Notes under the pieces: generated by a model | The model's input: the letters and a program-made list of their open reading frames with translations, nothing else | The model's database searches: none | What the model was told of the DNA's origin: nothing | Position numbers and translations under genes: made by a program | Assembly (NCBI GenBank): GCA_964570865.1 | Contig: CAZMZM010000020.1 | Coordinates: forward strand, 1-38,024 | Length of the DNA: 38,024 nt | Reading direction: 5' to 3' | From: WGAL01 sp964570865 | GTDB lineage: Bacteria > Bacteroidota > Ignavibacteria > Ignavibacteriales > Melioribacteraceae | Part shown: positions 24,423 to 32,491 of the stretch, piece after piece | Numbering within the stretch: the stretch's first letter is position 1 | How the letters are laid out: each line of letters opens with the position of its first letter

Positions 24423-25801
24423 TAGCTTTCACTCTCCCTGATAAAGTTAATAACTCTTTCCATTTTCATTCCGCGCGAACCTTTTACAAATATCACCGAA
24501 TTATCAAAATCCATTTTTTTGATAAATGAAAGCAAACTTCTGATATTGGAAAAGTGTTTATTTTCCACACTCAAACCTTTGCATACAAATTGCATCATCT
24601 TCCCTAAAGTCAGTACGAGCGTTGGTTTTAACTTATTAATTCCTTCTGCCAAATCCCGATGAATTTTTTCCGAGTACTCACCTAATTCTAAAATATCCCC
24701 GAGAATTACAATCTTTTTCTTGTATGATTTTATCCTTTTTACACTTCTAATCCCGGACAAAATAGATTCGGGACTGGAATTATAAGTATCATCAATTAAC
24801 ACAAATTTCTCAAAGTTAATTACTTCAAATCTTCCGGTAATATTTTTCAGTTTTTTGATTCCGGATAAAATTTCCTTTTTGTTCAACCCGAGAGTAATTG
24901 CTATTACTACCGCGTTAAAAATATTCTGAAGTGCCGCGTCTCCAATAATATTAGGACTAAATTGAAGTTTTTTATTCATATATCTGACATTAATCGTAGG
25001 ATAACCGTTCCGGTCGTACCCTATGATTTTCCCTTTAATCTCCGGAGAACCTTTAAATCCGAATGTTGTTACATTCTTATACTTTTTCTTCAACTTCTTT
25101 AGCAGTTGGTCATCCGTGTTCAGCAGAATTTTTCCTCCGCCAAACGCCGTAGTTTCAAATAGCGCCGATTTCTCTTCAAGCACACTCTCTTTATCTTTCA
25201 AATACTGCAAATGTGCTTGTCCTATGTTTGTAATTAGAGCCACGTTGGGCTTCGCAATTTCAGCCGTATATTTTATTTCACCCGGATGATTCGTTCCCAG
25301 CTCAAGCACAAGAACCTCGTCAGATAGTTTTGCTTCACTAATTGTAAGAGGGACTCCGATATGATTATTGTTGTTTGCATTTGTTTTAGTTACACTGTAC
25401 CTTTCGTTTAATAACTGCGAGGCAAATTCCTTTGTTGAAGTTTTTCCGTTGCTTCCCGTAATACCGACAACCGAATACTTTAATTTCGCTCTTTTAATTG
25501 CGGCTAATTCTCCGAAAGCTTTTACGGTATCCGGCACCGTTACAATTGTTGAATCGATATCATCAAATTCATCCAAGCGTTTTTCATCAATAATTACGGC
25601 ATGCGCGCCATTTATTAGAGCATCTTTAACAAAAGTGTGTCCGTCAAAGTTTTTCCCTTTAACCGCTACAAAAATGCTTCCTTTTTTCAGCTTTCTTGAA
25701 TCAATCCCAAACGAAGAGACGCTTTTGTACGAATCGGGATTGTAAATTACAGCACCGGTTAATTCAAACAAATCCGATATGGAAAAGATTGTTTTACTCA
25801 T
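24422..25801 (-). CDS. murF: UDP-N-acetylmuramoyl-tripeptide--D-alanyl-D-alanine ligase MurF
   Basis: MurF attaches the D-Ala-D-Ala dipeptide to complete the UDP-MurNAc-pentapeptide. The 459-residue product has a MurE/F-type N-terminal domain (GIDSRKLKKGSIFVAVKG, 32-49), the ATP loop GITGSNGKTST (113-123), LELGTNHPGEI, and DDTYNSSPES in the ligase region, the last two typical of MurF. No ddl gene is in the cluster, so D-Ala-D-Ala must be made elsewhere. The start overlaps murE by 4 bases. Confidence 0.97.
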   Translation of the reverse strand: MSKTIFSISDLFELTGAVIYNPDSYKSVSSFGIDSRKLKKGSIFVAVKGKNFDGHTFVKDALINGAHAVIIDEKRLDEFDDIDSTIVTVPDTVKAFGELAAIKRAKLKYSVVGITGSNGKTSTKEFASQLLNERYSVTKTNANNNNHIGVPLTISEAKLSDEVLVLELGTNHPGEIKYTAEIAKPNVALITNIGQAHLQYLKDKESVLEEKSALFETTAFGGGKILLNTDDQLLKKLKKKYKNVTTFGFKGSPEIKGKIIGYDRNGYPTINVRYMNKKLQFSPNIIGDAALQNIFNAVVIAITLGLNKKEILSGIKKLKNITGRFEVINFEKFVLIDDTYNSSPESILSGIRSVKRIKSYKKKIVILGDILELGEYSEKIHRDLAEGINKLKPTLVLTLGKMMQFVCKGLSVENKHFSNIRSLLSFIKKMDFDNSVIFVKGSRGMKMERVINFIRESES

Positions 25802-27267
25802 AAATTCAGCGCACTCTCCGCAATTTCTTTATCTGAAAAATGATTTCTGATTCCGTTTATTTCTTGGTATGTTTCATGTCCCTTACCAGCTATCAGCACA
25901 ATTGTATTTTCATCAGCTTCTGAAACGGCTGATTTTATTGCCTCTTCTCTATTGGGATTAGCATAAACATCTTTGTTTTTTAATCCGGCAAGAATATCTT
26001 CGATAATCAACTCCGGATTTTCTGTTCTGGGATTATCCGATGTTACAAAAATTTTATCGCTGTATGCTTCCGCTACTTTTCCCATTTCCGGGCGCTTTGT
26101 TTTATCGCGGTCTCCGCCGGCTCCGAAAACTGTAAACACTTTTTCTTCAGGTTTAGAAATTTTTCTAACTGCTTTCAGAGCAGCTTCCAAACTTCCGGCA
26201 GTGTGGGCATAATCAATTACAACGGTCTTTCCATTGCTCTTTATCACTTCAAACCTTCCCGGTACATGAGGCGTTGTCTCAACTCCCGTTTGAGCAACCT
26301 CAATATCCACACCGCTCACAACAGCTGAAACAAATGCCGCTAAAGCGTTATAAGCGTTAAATTCACCAATCAAAGACGTACTGAGTTTTATCTTTTTCCC
26401 ATTCCGAACTACTACAAACTTAGTACCGGAAAAATCATATTCTATATTTATCAATCTAAAATCCGCTTCAACCGATTTACCGAATGTAATCAACTCACAA
26501 TCAATGTTTTCCGCTAAGCGTTTACCGTAGTCATCATCTATGTTTATTATTGCAACCGCTTCATTTTTAAGAGAATCAAAAAGTATTTTTTTTGCTTCGA
26601 AATAATTATCCCTTGTTTTATGATAATCCAAATGATCCGATGCAAGATTTGTAAATACAGCAATATCAAAATCCAATCCGTAAACCCGTTTAAGAGCAAG
26701 GGAGTGCGAACTTACTTCCATTACACAATCTGATACACCCTCTTTTACCATATTGGAAAGGAGTGAATTTATTGTGTAAGATTCCGGAGTAGTAAGTTTA
26801 GTGGGAATTTCTTTATCGTCAATAATGTTTTTGATTGTCCCGATTAATCCGTTCTTACGGTTAGCAATTTTAAAAATATTTCGAACATAAAATGCAGTGG
26901 TAGATTTACCTTTTGTCCCTGTAATTCCAATTAGATTTAATTTTAAAGAGGGCTTGCCGTAGAATATATTTGAGATTACTGCCAAAGATTGTCTTGTATC
27001 CTTAACTAAAATTTTTATAACATTATTTTGGAGATATACTTGTTCCGGCAATAAATCTTTTTGGATAACTACCGCTCGAACTCCTTTATTAATAACATCA
27101 AGAAGTGCATTATGCGCGTCAAAATTTTCCCCGATTATTGCGACAAAGAGAGTTCCATCACTTACCGAGCGCGAATCAACCGATATTCCGTCAATTTCAA
27201 CATCAACTTCGTTGCCGGTTACTTGTATTACATGAAGTTCGTTCAATATTTCTGAAAGTTTAATCAT
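25798..27267 (-). CDS. murE: UDP-MurNAc-tripeptide synthetase MurE, meso-diaminopimelate type
   Basis: MurE adds the third stem-peptide residue. The 489-residue product has an N-terminal uridine-binding domain (DSRSVSDGTLFVAI, 31-44), the ATP loop GITGTKGKSTT (114-124), and DNPRTENPE near 410. The DNPR motif is the one linked to selection of meso-diaminopimelate rather than lysine, so the peptidoglycan is probably of the DAP type. I start at the ATG at 27267, which overlaps the ftsI stop by 4 bases in the ATGA arrangement seen elsewhere in this operon; a GTG four codons upstream (27279) is possible. Confidence 0.96.
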   Translation of the reverse strand: MIKLSEILNELHVIQVTGNEVDVEIDGISVDSRSVSDGTLFVAIIGENFDAHNALLDVINKGVRAVVIQKDLLPEQVYLQNNVIKILVKDTRQSLAVISNIFYGKPSLKLNLIGITGTKGKSTTAFYVRNIFKIANRKNGLIGTIKNIIDDKEIPTKLTTPESYTINSLLSNMVKEGVSDCVMEVSSHSLALKRVYGLDFDIAVFTNLASDHLDYHKTRDNYFEAKKILFDSLKNEAVAIINIDDDYGKRLAENIDCELITFGKSVEADFRLINIEYDFSGTKFVVVRNGKKIKLSTSLIGEFNAYNALAAFVSAVVSGVDIEVAQTGVETTPHVPGRFEVIKSNGKTVVIDYAHTAGSLEAALKAVRKISKPEEKVFTVFGAGGDRDKTKRPEMGKVAEAYSDKIFVTSDNPRTENPELIIEDILAGLKNKDVYANPNREEAIKSAVSEADENTIVLIAGKGHETYQEINGIRNHFSDKEIAESALNL

Positions 27268-29264
27268 CGCGCTCTGCACACAAGTTTAACTTTCATATAC
27301 TTCTTTATTTTGCTTCCAGGTTTCACGCTTTGTTTTACTACTCTTCCGTGTCCTGCTACTTCATAGTTTAATCCGAGAGAGTTTAACACTGCAACTGCGT
27401 TCCGTTTACTTTTTCCGATTAAACTCGGCATTGTTCTTCTACCGAAATATCCCGGGTCAGAATCAATATTGATATTTTTTCGGCTTTCAATATCCGCAAA
27501 TGATTTAATGTTTGATTTAGATTTTTCTTGTTTTACATCAGCCAAAAATTTATCATAACCTTTTTGCTTTCTTTCAATCTTTTTATCACTTCCTAAAGTC
27601 GGATCAAGAGCAATTAAACCGTCAACAACATTTTTGAAAATCGGAGCGGCAACAGTTCCGCCGAACTTTTGTTTTCGCGGAGAATCTACCATTATATAAC
27701 AAACAAGTTTAGGATTTTCAGCAGGGAAAAATCCGACAAACGATGTATAATAATCGGTGTGGGAATAAACTTTTCCAACCAACTTCTGCGATGTCCCGGT
27801 CTTACCTCCCACAAGCAAATTACTAATCTGAGCCGCTTGCGCAGTACCTTCCTCAACTACTCCGGTAAGCCAAGTGCGGAGAGTGTTTGAAGTTTCAGTG
27901 CTAATTACTCTTCTTATTTCTTCAGGCTCTGTCTTATCAATTACCATCGAGTTATCTTCAATCGCCTTCATCACGTATGGACGCAAAAGTTTTCCACCGT
28001 TAACAATTGCGGAATACGCATTTGTAATCTGAATCGGGGTTACGGCAATTTCATATCCTATTGACATAAAAGATTTTGACACAGGACTGAATCTCGTTGG
28101 TTTCTTTAAATTTCCGTTTTGTTCGCCAGGTAGTTCAATTCCGGTTTTGTTCCCGAATCCGAAGTTACGCAGATATTTATAAAACTTGGCAGGCTCAATC
28201 CTTTCGATAAGTTTAATCATACCAATGTTGCTCGAGTGCTCCAAAACCTCTATTGCCGTTAGATTGGAGTATTTATGATCGTCTCGGATTGTTACAGTCT
28301 TAAATCTGTACTTCCCGTTTTCAGTATTTATTTTTTCATTTGCCTTCACTAACTCGTTTTGAAGGAGCATTGACATTGAAATAGTTTTCATCGTTGAGCC
28401 GGGTTCGTAAAGATCGGTGATAGCTCTGTTGCGCAGATGATAATTATCAAAGTAGTTGTAATTGTTTGGGTCATAATTAGGAATATTAGCCATTGCCAGT
28501 ATTTCCCCGGTGTTTGGATTTTCGATTATTCCAACTCCCGATTTACCTTTAAATTTATTAACGCCGTCCGATAAAGCTTTTTCCAACAGTTTTTGCATAT
28601 TAATGTCGATAGTAAGAACCACATTTTTTCCTTTCTCGGGCATTCGAGAAACATCGTCTCTGATAGTAACCAAACGACTTTTACTATCAAACTGTCGAAT
28701 TAGTTTTCCATCCTTACCGCGCAAAAATTTATCATACTTTTTTTCAATTCCTTCAACCGCAACTCCCTGTTTGTTTATAAATCCCAAAACATGTGCCGCG
28801 GCGCTTCCAAACGGGTAAACGCGGGAATTATCTTCCCTTTTTATCAAACATCGAAAAGAATAGTCATCCAACAATGCCGCTTTTGTAAGGGAGACTTTTT
28901 TTTCTAAAATTACATTGCGTGAAGAACTTTTTTTATTAATCAGCGAAAGATAATGCTGCTTGCTTTTGCCGAACAAAGTTGAAAAAACAGTGGCAATAGA
29001 ATCACGAAGCTTGTTGTCTGCAATTTTTTTATCCACCCAAAAGGAGATTTCATTTTTTGTATAAGCTAATACCTCTCCGTTTCTATCAAGAATTTTACCT
29101 CTTTCAGCGTTTACTTTTATCGCTCTGTAAGATTGGCGTTTGGCAATTAACACATATTTATCGTGTTCTAAAACTTGTACTTTATACAGTTTTCCAACAA
29201 CCAGAATATAAAAGCCAAATATAAATACGAGTACAACTAAAGCACGAGCAACAGATTTATTCAT
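27264..29264 (-). CDS. ftsI: Penicillin-binding protein, FtsI-type transpeptidase with PASTA domain
   Basis: A class B PBP that cross-links septal peptidoglycan. The 666-residue protein has a membrane anchor (about 7-25), a dimerisation/pedestal domain (50-210), and a transpeptidase domain with the nucleophile motif S290-T-M-K293, S344-S-N346 and K488-T-G-T. A linker rich in Lys and Ser (565-605) leads to a C-terminal PASTA domain (612-666, starting MPSLIGKS). Its place between ftsL and murE supports the division role. A C-terminal PASTA domain is common in Gram-positive and some Bacteroidota FtsI/Spo VD-type PBPs but absent from E. coli FtsI. It overlaps ftsL by 8 bases. Confidence 0.95.
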   Translation of the reverse strand: MNKSVARALVVLVFIFGFYILVVGKLYKVQVLEHDKYVLIAKRQSYRAIKVNAERGKILDRNGEVLAYTKNEISFWVDKKIADNKLRDSIATVFSTLFGKSKQHYLSLINKKSSSRNVILEKKVSLTKAALLDDYSFRCLIKREDNSRVYPFGSAAAHVLGFINKQGVAVEGIEKKYDKFLRGKDGKLIRQFDSKSRLVTIRDDVSRMPEKGKNVVLTIDINMQKLLEKALSDGVNKFKGKSGVGIIENPNTGEILAMANIPNYDPNNYNYFDNYHLRNRAITDLYEPGSTMKTISMSMLLQNELVKANEKINTENGKYRFKTVTIRDDHKYSNLTAIEVLEHSSNIGMIKLIERIEPAKFYKYLRNFGFGNKTGIELPGEQNGNLKKPTRFSPVSKSFMSIGYEIAVTPIQITNAYSAIVNGGKLLRPYVMKAIEDNSMVIDKTEPEEIRRVISTETSNTLRTWLTGVVEEGTAQAAQISNLLVGGKTGTSQKLVGKVYSHTDYYTSFVGFFPAENPKLVCYIMVDSPRKQKFGGTVAAPIFKNVVDGLIALDPTLGSDKKIERKQKGYDKFLADVKQEKSKSNIKSFADIESRKNINIDSDPGYFGRRTMPSLIGKSKRNAVAVLNSLGLNYEVAGHGRVVKQSVKPGSKIKKYMKVKLVCRAR

Positions 29265-29595
29265 ATTTACTTTTCACTATTTTTTTTATGTAATCCAATT
29301 CTTTTTTATCGATCCTTATTTTTTCATTAACGCTTTTATTAGGGATTAATCCCAGTTCGAATGTTGCAATGTCTTCAATTCTGTCCTGAGCAAGAAGTTT
29401 TTGCTTTTGGATTAATAAATCTTCTACTTCACTTTTAATCCGCTTCAATCTCCGTTCGACAATCATTTTTTTGCGGGTTAAATTATTCAACGTTTTATAA
29501 TTATATATATATGCAAAACCTGATATTGCAAAAATTAAGACAAAAACTATTGTCAAAACTTTAAGGCTTATTTTTTCATTTGAGTTTTTGTTCAT
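29257..29595 (-). CDS. ftsL: FtsL-like septum formation protein
   Basis: A 112-residue bitopic protein: a short cytoplasmic N-terminus, one membrane segment (about 11-30), a coiled coil (about 35-72) rich in Lys, Arg, Glu and Leu, and a short tail. FtsL proteins diverge strongly in sequence. The call rests on topology, size and the invariant location between rsmH and ftsI. In known systems FtsL pairs with FtsB and, with FtsQ, activates FtsWI. It overlaps rsmH by 4 bases and ftsI by 8. Confidence 0.85.
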   Translation of the reverse strand: MNKNSNEKISLKVLTIVFVLIFAISGFAYIYNYKTLNNLTRKKMIVERRLKRIKSEVEDLLIQKQKLLAQDRIEDIATFELGLIPNKSVNEKIRIDKKELDYIKKIVKSKYE

Positions 29596-30512
29596 ACTCT
29601 TTCCGCTACTCTTAGTTTTGCGCTTCTTGAACGCCTGTTAGTTTTTATTTCTTCTTCCGAAGCGATAACAGGCTTTTTTGTCAATATTTTCAATCGTCTT
29701 TCTTTATCACAAACACAAACCGGACTTTCCGGAGGACAAATACAATCAAGTGTTTCGTACTTAAAAGCTTCCTTTACAATTCTGTCTTCCAACGAATGAA
29801 AAGAGATAACTGCAATGCGTCCTCCCTTTTCGAGCAATCCTACAGATTTTTCAAGAAACGTTTTTAAATCTTCAAGTTCGTTGTTGATGTAAATTCTTAA
29901 AGCCTGAAAAACTCTGGATAAACTTTTGTTCAAATAAAACTCAGGAACAATCTCCGAAACTATTTCCCGTAACTCGAAAGTAGTTTGTATTCTCTTTTTC
30001 TTTCTTCTTTCAATAATTTTCGAAGCAATTTTGCGAGATTTTTTCTCTTCGCCATATTCAAAAATAATTCTCGCGATTTCCCTTTCGTCAAATTCATTCA
30101 ATAATTCCGCAGCGCTTAATCCGTCTTTGCGGTTCATCCGTAGGTCGAGAGGAACATCTTCGCGAAAAGTAAATCCGGCTTCTTTACTATCTATCTGAAA
30201 CGAAGAAACTCCGAGATCGGCAAAAATTCCGTCATATTTTTCAATGAACTCAATTTTTGAAATTGAATCAATGTTCGTAAAACTTGTATTGTATAAGCGA
30301 ACCCGTGATTCGTTTTCGAAAAGTTTTTTGCAGTAATCAAATGCCGCTTTGTCTTTGTCCGTACCAACGAGAAGAGAATCGTTATTGGATTTTTCCAAAA
30401 TCTTGGAGGAGTGTCCTCCGAATCCGATTGTCCCGTCAAAATATTTTCCGGTCTCCTTGGTTACCAAATACTCGATAGTTTCATTTAAAAGAACCGGTTT
30501 ATGCGGACTCAT
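29592..30512 (-). CDS. rsmH: 16S rRNA (cytosine-1402-N4)-methyltransferase RsmH
   Basis: RsmH (MraW) methylates N4 of C1402 in 16S rRNA, the same base that RsmI (12043-12738) modifies on its ribose. The ~306-residue product has HKPVLLNETIEYL at the start, the SAM-binding GTIGFGGHSSKILE, DLGVSSFQID, PLDLRMNR and AVISFHSLEDRIVK, all highly conserved in this family. The ATG at 30512 is preferred; a GTG lies immediately before it (30515), and no ribosome site separates them. It follows mraZ after a few bases. Confidence 0.97.
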   Translation of the reverse strand: MSPHKPVLLNETIEYLVTKETGKYFDGTIGFGGHSSKILEKSNNDSLLVGTDKDKAAFDYCKKLFENESRVRLYNTSFTNIDSISKIEFIEKYDGIFADLGVSSFQIDSKEAGFTFREDVPLDLRMNRKDGLSAAELLNEFDEREIARIIFEYGEEKKSRKIASKIIERRKKKRIQTTFELREIVSEIVPEFYLNKSLSRVFQALRIYINNELEDLKTFLEKSVGLLEKGGRIAVISFHSLEDRIVKEAFKYETLDCICPPESPVCVCDKERRLKILTKKPVIASEEEIKTNRRSRSAKLRVAERV

Positions 30513-30518
30513 CACGAA

Positions 30519-30959
30519 TCACATTTTCATTACTTCTGCAGCAATTTCTTCATAACTTGCCGAACTTTCGGCAATGTATGCTTCGTAAACTGCGGGGTTC
30601 CAAATTTCTATTTTTTTAACGGCGCCAAGTATCAGTACATCTTTTTCAATACCGGCATGCTCTATTAAGTTCTTAGGCAACAACAATCTTGACTGACCAT
30701 CAAGATTTTCCTCAATTGCGCGTTCTAAAAACATGCGAAGAAAAAGCATGTCTTTAGGATTAAAAGTATTCAGTGAGTTTAGCTTTTCCGTAGTTAGTTC
30801 CTTCCAGTAGTCCATCGGATATAAGTCAATATACTTACCTGCGCCGCGCGTTAGGATAAAAGTATTATTTGCATCGGGCGAAACATATTTCCGCAATTTT
30901 GCGGGGATTGCAACTCTACCCTTTGCATCTACCGTATAGTTATAACTTCCTAAAAACAT
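30519..30959 (-). CDS. mraZ: Transcriptional regulator MraZ
   Basis: MraZ is a DNA-binding repressor with two SpoVT/AbrB-like half-domains that, in bacteria where it was studied, binds repeated TGGGN boxes upstream of its own operon. The 146-residue product shows both halves: DAKGRVAIPAKLR (11-23) and DGQSRLLLPKNL (87-98). It is the first gene of the dcw cluster. Two TGGGG boxes spaced five bases apart lie 38-52 bases upstream (30997-31011), in agreement with autoregulation. Confidence 0.97.
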   Translation of the reverse strand: MFLGSYNYTVDAKGRVAIPAKLRKYVSPDANNTFILTRGAGKYIDLYPMDYWKELTTEKLNSLNTFNPKDMLFLRMFLERAIEENLDGQSRLLLPKNLIEHAGIEKDVLILGAVKKIEIWNPAVYEAYIAESSASYEEIAAEVMKM

Positions 30960-30996
30960 ATCAACTCACTCTTATAAATCTTTTTTAATCTTTTTT

Positions 30997-31011
30997 CCCC
31001 ACTACACCCCA
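30997..31011 (-). promoter_or_regulatory. Predicted MraZ operator
   Basis: On the minus strand the sequence reads TGGGG-TGTAG-TGGGG (31011 to 30997), which fits TGGGN-N5-TGGGN, the spacing reported for MraZ boxes. A third TGGGG lies at 31051-31047, 40 bases from the first box, so on about the same face of the helix. The first box overlaps the last base pairs of the candidate -7 element, an arrangement suited to repression. Confidence 0.7.
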
Positions 31012-31040
31012 AAATAATATTTTATTATTGATTTTGCAAA
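31010..31040 (-). promoter_or_regulatory. Candidate promoter of the dcw operon
   Basis: TTTG (31040-31037), 19 bases, then TTATTTTG (31017-31010) matches the Bacteroidota pattern TTG-N19-TAnnTTTG with one mismatch. Transcription would start at about 31003, within the MraZ boxes, leaving a leader of about 45 bases before mraZ. A sigma70-like alternative (TTGACT at 31080-31075, TTTTAT at 31056-31051, 18-base spacer) lies further upstream. Confidence 0.45.
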
Positions 31041-31343
31041 TAAAATCCCCATAAAAAATGCCGCATATTTTTTAAGTCAATATCCGTAAACTACTGTTTT
31101 TCAATTACTTATAGTGCTTACCTTTACATAAATATTTTTTTAGGATGCCTTATGTTTTTGGAAATATCTTTGGAGAACATAGATTTTTATCCACAAGTAA
31201 GCCAATTATTTAACCGAAGTTTCAACACTAATTAATCGGTGCCGTTGGTGGCTTATTACAAAAAATTTTCTTGTGTTTTTGTGAGTTTAATATTTTTGAG
31301 TATTATCCAAGGAAGTATTGCTACAGGAGTATTTGAAATTAAC
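31041..31343. other. Intergenic region upstream of the dcw promoter
   Basis: About 300 AT-rich bases without a supported gene. It contains a third TGGGG box (31047-31051, minus), a perfect DnaA-box match TTATCCACA at 31187-31195 and a degenerate one near 31305. A single DnaA box is expected by chance at about this sequence length, so no origin is claimed. Confidence 0.4.
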
Positions 31344-31376
31344 AAAAAAAAGAGTGATAAAAAAATCTATCACTCT
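31344..31376 (-). terminator. Rho-independent terminator after the ferredoxin-NADP reductase gene
   Basis: AGAGTGATA (31351-31359) and TATCACTCT (31368-31376) form a perfect 9-bp stem with an 8-base loop. On the minus strand it is followed by a run of seven T. It lies 30 bases beyond the stop of the reductase gene. Confidence 0.85.
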
Positions 31377-31405
31377 TCAATTTAACAAATTATTTTTTGA
31401 TAAAG

Positions 31406-32230
31406 CTATGTCCAATATTTTTCGACGTGGACAACACCGGTGTCATCCTTACGGGAATATTTTTCAAATCCTTCTTCTGCCAAAAGATTGAGCATATCTT
31501 GAGACATATTCGGATTACCGCATAAGAAAACACGTGTATTTTCAGGTGTTGGTTTATATCCCCATTTTTCTTCCAATACGCCCCCTTTCCACAAATCTTG
31601 TACAAAGCCGGTTTTGCCTTGCCATCTTATTTCTTTTTTATCAAGATTATCAATAATCGGGACATAATCAAAATTACGGCAAATATTGTTGAACCCCATC
31701 AACTCACTTCTGTAAGCCAAATCCCAAGAGTGACGGGCACCATGAAAAATAGTGAATTTTTGGTCCGAGTTACATTTAAGATGAGTTCTTATCATACTCA
31801 TATATGGAGCTAATCCTGTACCTGTTGCAACAAACACGAGATTCTTTTTATCTTTGACTTCATCCAAAGTAAACATTCCGAGAAAACGTTCGCCCATCCA
31901 AACTTTATCACCGACCTCCAAAGCGAACAAGCGCGGAGTAAGTTCACCTGATTCAACAAGAGCAATGTAAAACTCAATATACTCCTTAACATCGGGAGAT
32001 GATGCAACCGAATAAGCGCGTTTAATTAACTTGTCAGGGTCTTTTCCTGTCTCATCAAGTTCATCTGCAGTATTTATACGGGGAGCCGAATATGGCAATC
32101 CCAACACGCCATATTGTCCGGCTTTGAATTTAGGCAAACTCCAACCAATCGGAATAAACCTAAAAATTCCGAGAGTTGGAGATACATTAATTTTCTGAAT
32201 TAGTTCGGTATTATATTCGAACTCTGCCAT
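31406..32230 (-). CDS. fpr: Ferredoxin--NADP(+) reductase (bacterial Fpr type)
   Basis: A 274-residue FAD enzyme that exchanges electrons between NADPH and ferredoxin or flavodoxin. The FAD-binding motif is RAYSVASSP (71-79). The NADP-binding domain has VFVATGTGLAPYMSMIR (132-148) and FLCGNPNMSQDM, and the C-terminus ends HVEKYWT, as in bacterial Fpr proteins that stack an aromatic residue on the flavin. The ATG at 32230 has AGGGAAG 4 bases upstream. It lies directly after tRNA-Thr on the same strand and before a clear terminator. Confidence 0.93.
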   Translation of the reverse strand: MAEFEYNTELIQKINVSPTLGIFRFIPIGWSLPKFKAGQYGVLGLPYSAPRINTADELDETGKDPDKLIKRAYSVASSPDVKEYIEFYIALVESGELTPRLFALEVGDKVWMGERFLGMFTLDEVKDKKNLVFVATGTGLAPYMSMIRTHLKCNSDQKFTIFHGARHSWDLAYRSELMGFNNICRNFDYVPIIDNLDKKEIRWQGKTGFVQDLWKGGVLEEKWGYKPTPENTRVFLCGNPNMSQDMLNLLAEEGFEKYSRKDDTGVVHVEKYWT

Positions 32231-32275
32231 TATTCTTCCCTTTGAATATTAATTCAAATATTAAATAAATAAAAG

Positions 32276-32348
32276 AGCCAACTGGCGGACTCGAACCGCC
32301 GACCTATTCATTACGAGTGAATTGCTCTACCAGCTGAGCTAAGTTGGC
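32276..32348 (-). tRNA. tRNA-Thr (anticodon CGT)
   Basis: The minus strand folds into a full cloverleaf: a 7-bp acceptor (GCCAACT/AGTTGGC), a D arm closed by GCTC/GAGC, a 5-bp anticodon stem (ATTCA/TGAAT) with loop CTCGTAA, and a T arm GGCGG-TTCGAGT-CCGCC. Anticodon CGT reads ACG threonine codons. The discriminator base is U and CCA is not encoded. It sits between the small ribosomal protein gene and fpr on the same strand and may be part of a mixed transcript. Confidence 0.97.
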
Positions 32349-32378
32349 TTGTCTTAGTCCTAAAACATCATCAAAAAA

Positions 32379-32474
32379 TTATCTGATTTTTTTCTTATGT
32401 CTGTTCTTACGAAGTCTTTTTTTTCTCTTATGAGTGGACATCTTATGACGTTTTCTTTTCTTTCCGCAAGGCAT
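32379..32474 (-). CDS. AURKAIP1/COX24-domain small ribosomal protein (bS22-like)
   Basis: A 31-residue, extremely basic protein that starts MPCGKKRKRHKMSTHKRKK and ends KKKIR. It matches the AURKAIP1/COX24 domain (bacterial bS22, mitochondrial mS38), a tiny component of the small ribosomal subunit known from structures of mycobacterial and mitochondrial ribosomes. GGAG lies 5 bases before the ATG. It is easily missed because of its length. Neighbours are the zinc-ribbon/TPR gene upstream and tRNA-Thr downstream, so the locus mixes translation and nucleoid genes. Confidence 0.88.
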   Translation of the reverse strand: MPCGKKRKRHKMSTHKRKKRLRKNRHKKKIR

Positions 32475-32491
32475 ATTTTTCTCCTTAATAC

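Noticed and set aside
31187..31195. Perfect DnaA box TTATCCACA upstream of the dcw operon, possible replication origin signal
   Set aside because: Only one perfect box and one degenerate copy; about one match is expected by chance in a window this size, and dnaA, dnaN or box clusters are absent.
31153..31221. 22-codon plus-strand frame in the region upstream of mraZ
   Set aside because: Too short, no ribosome site and no recognisable composition or motif.
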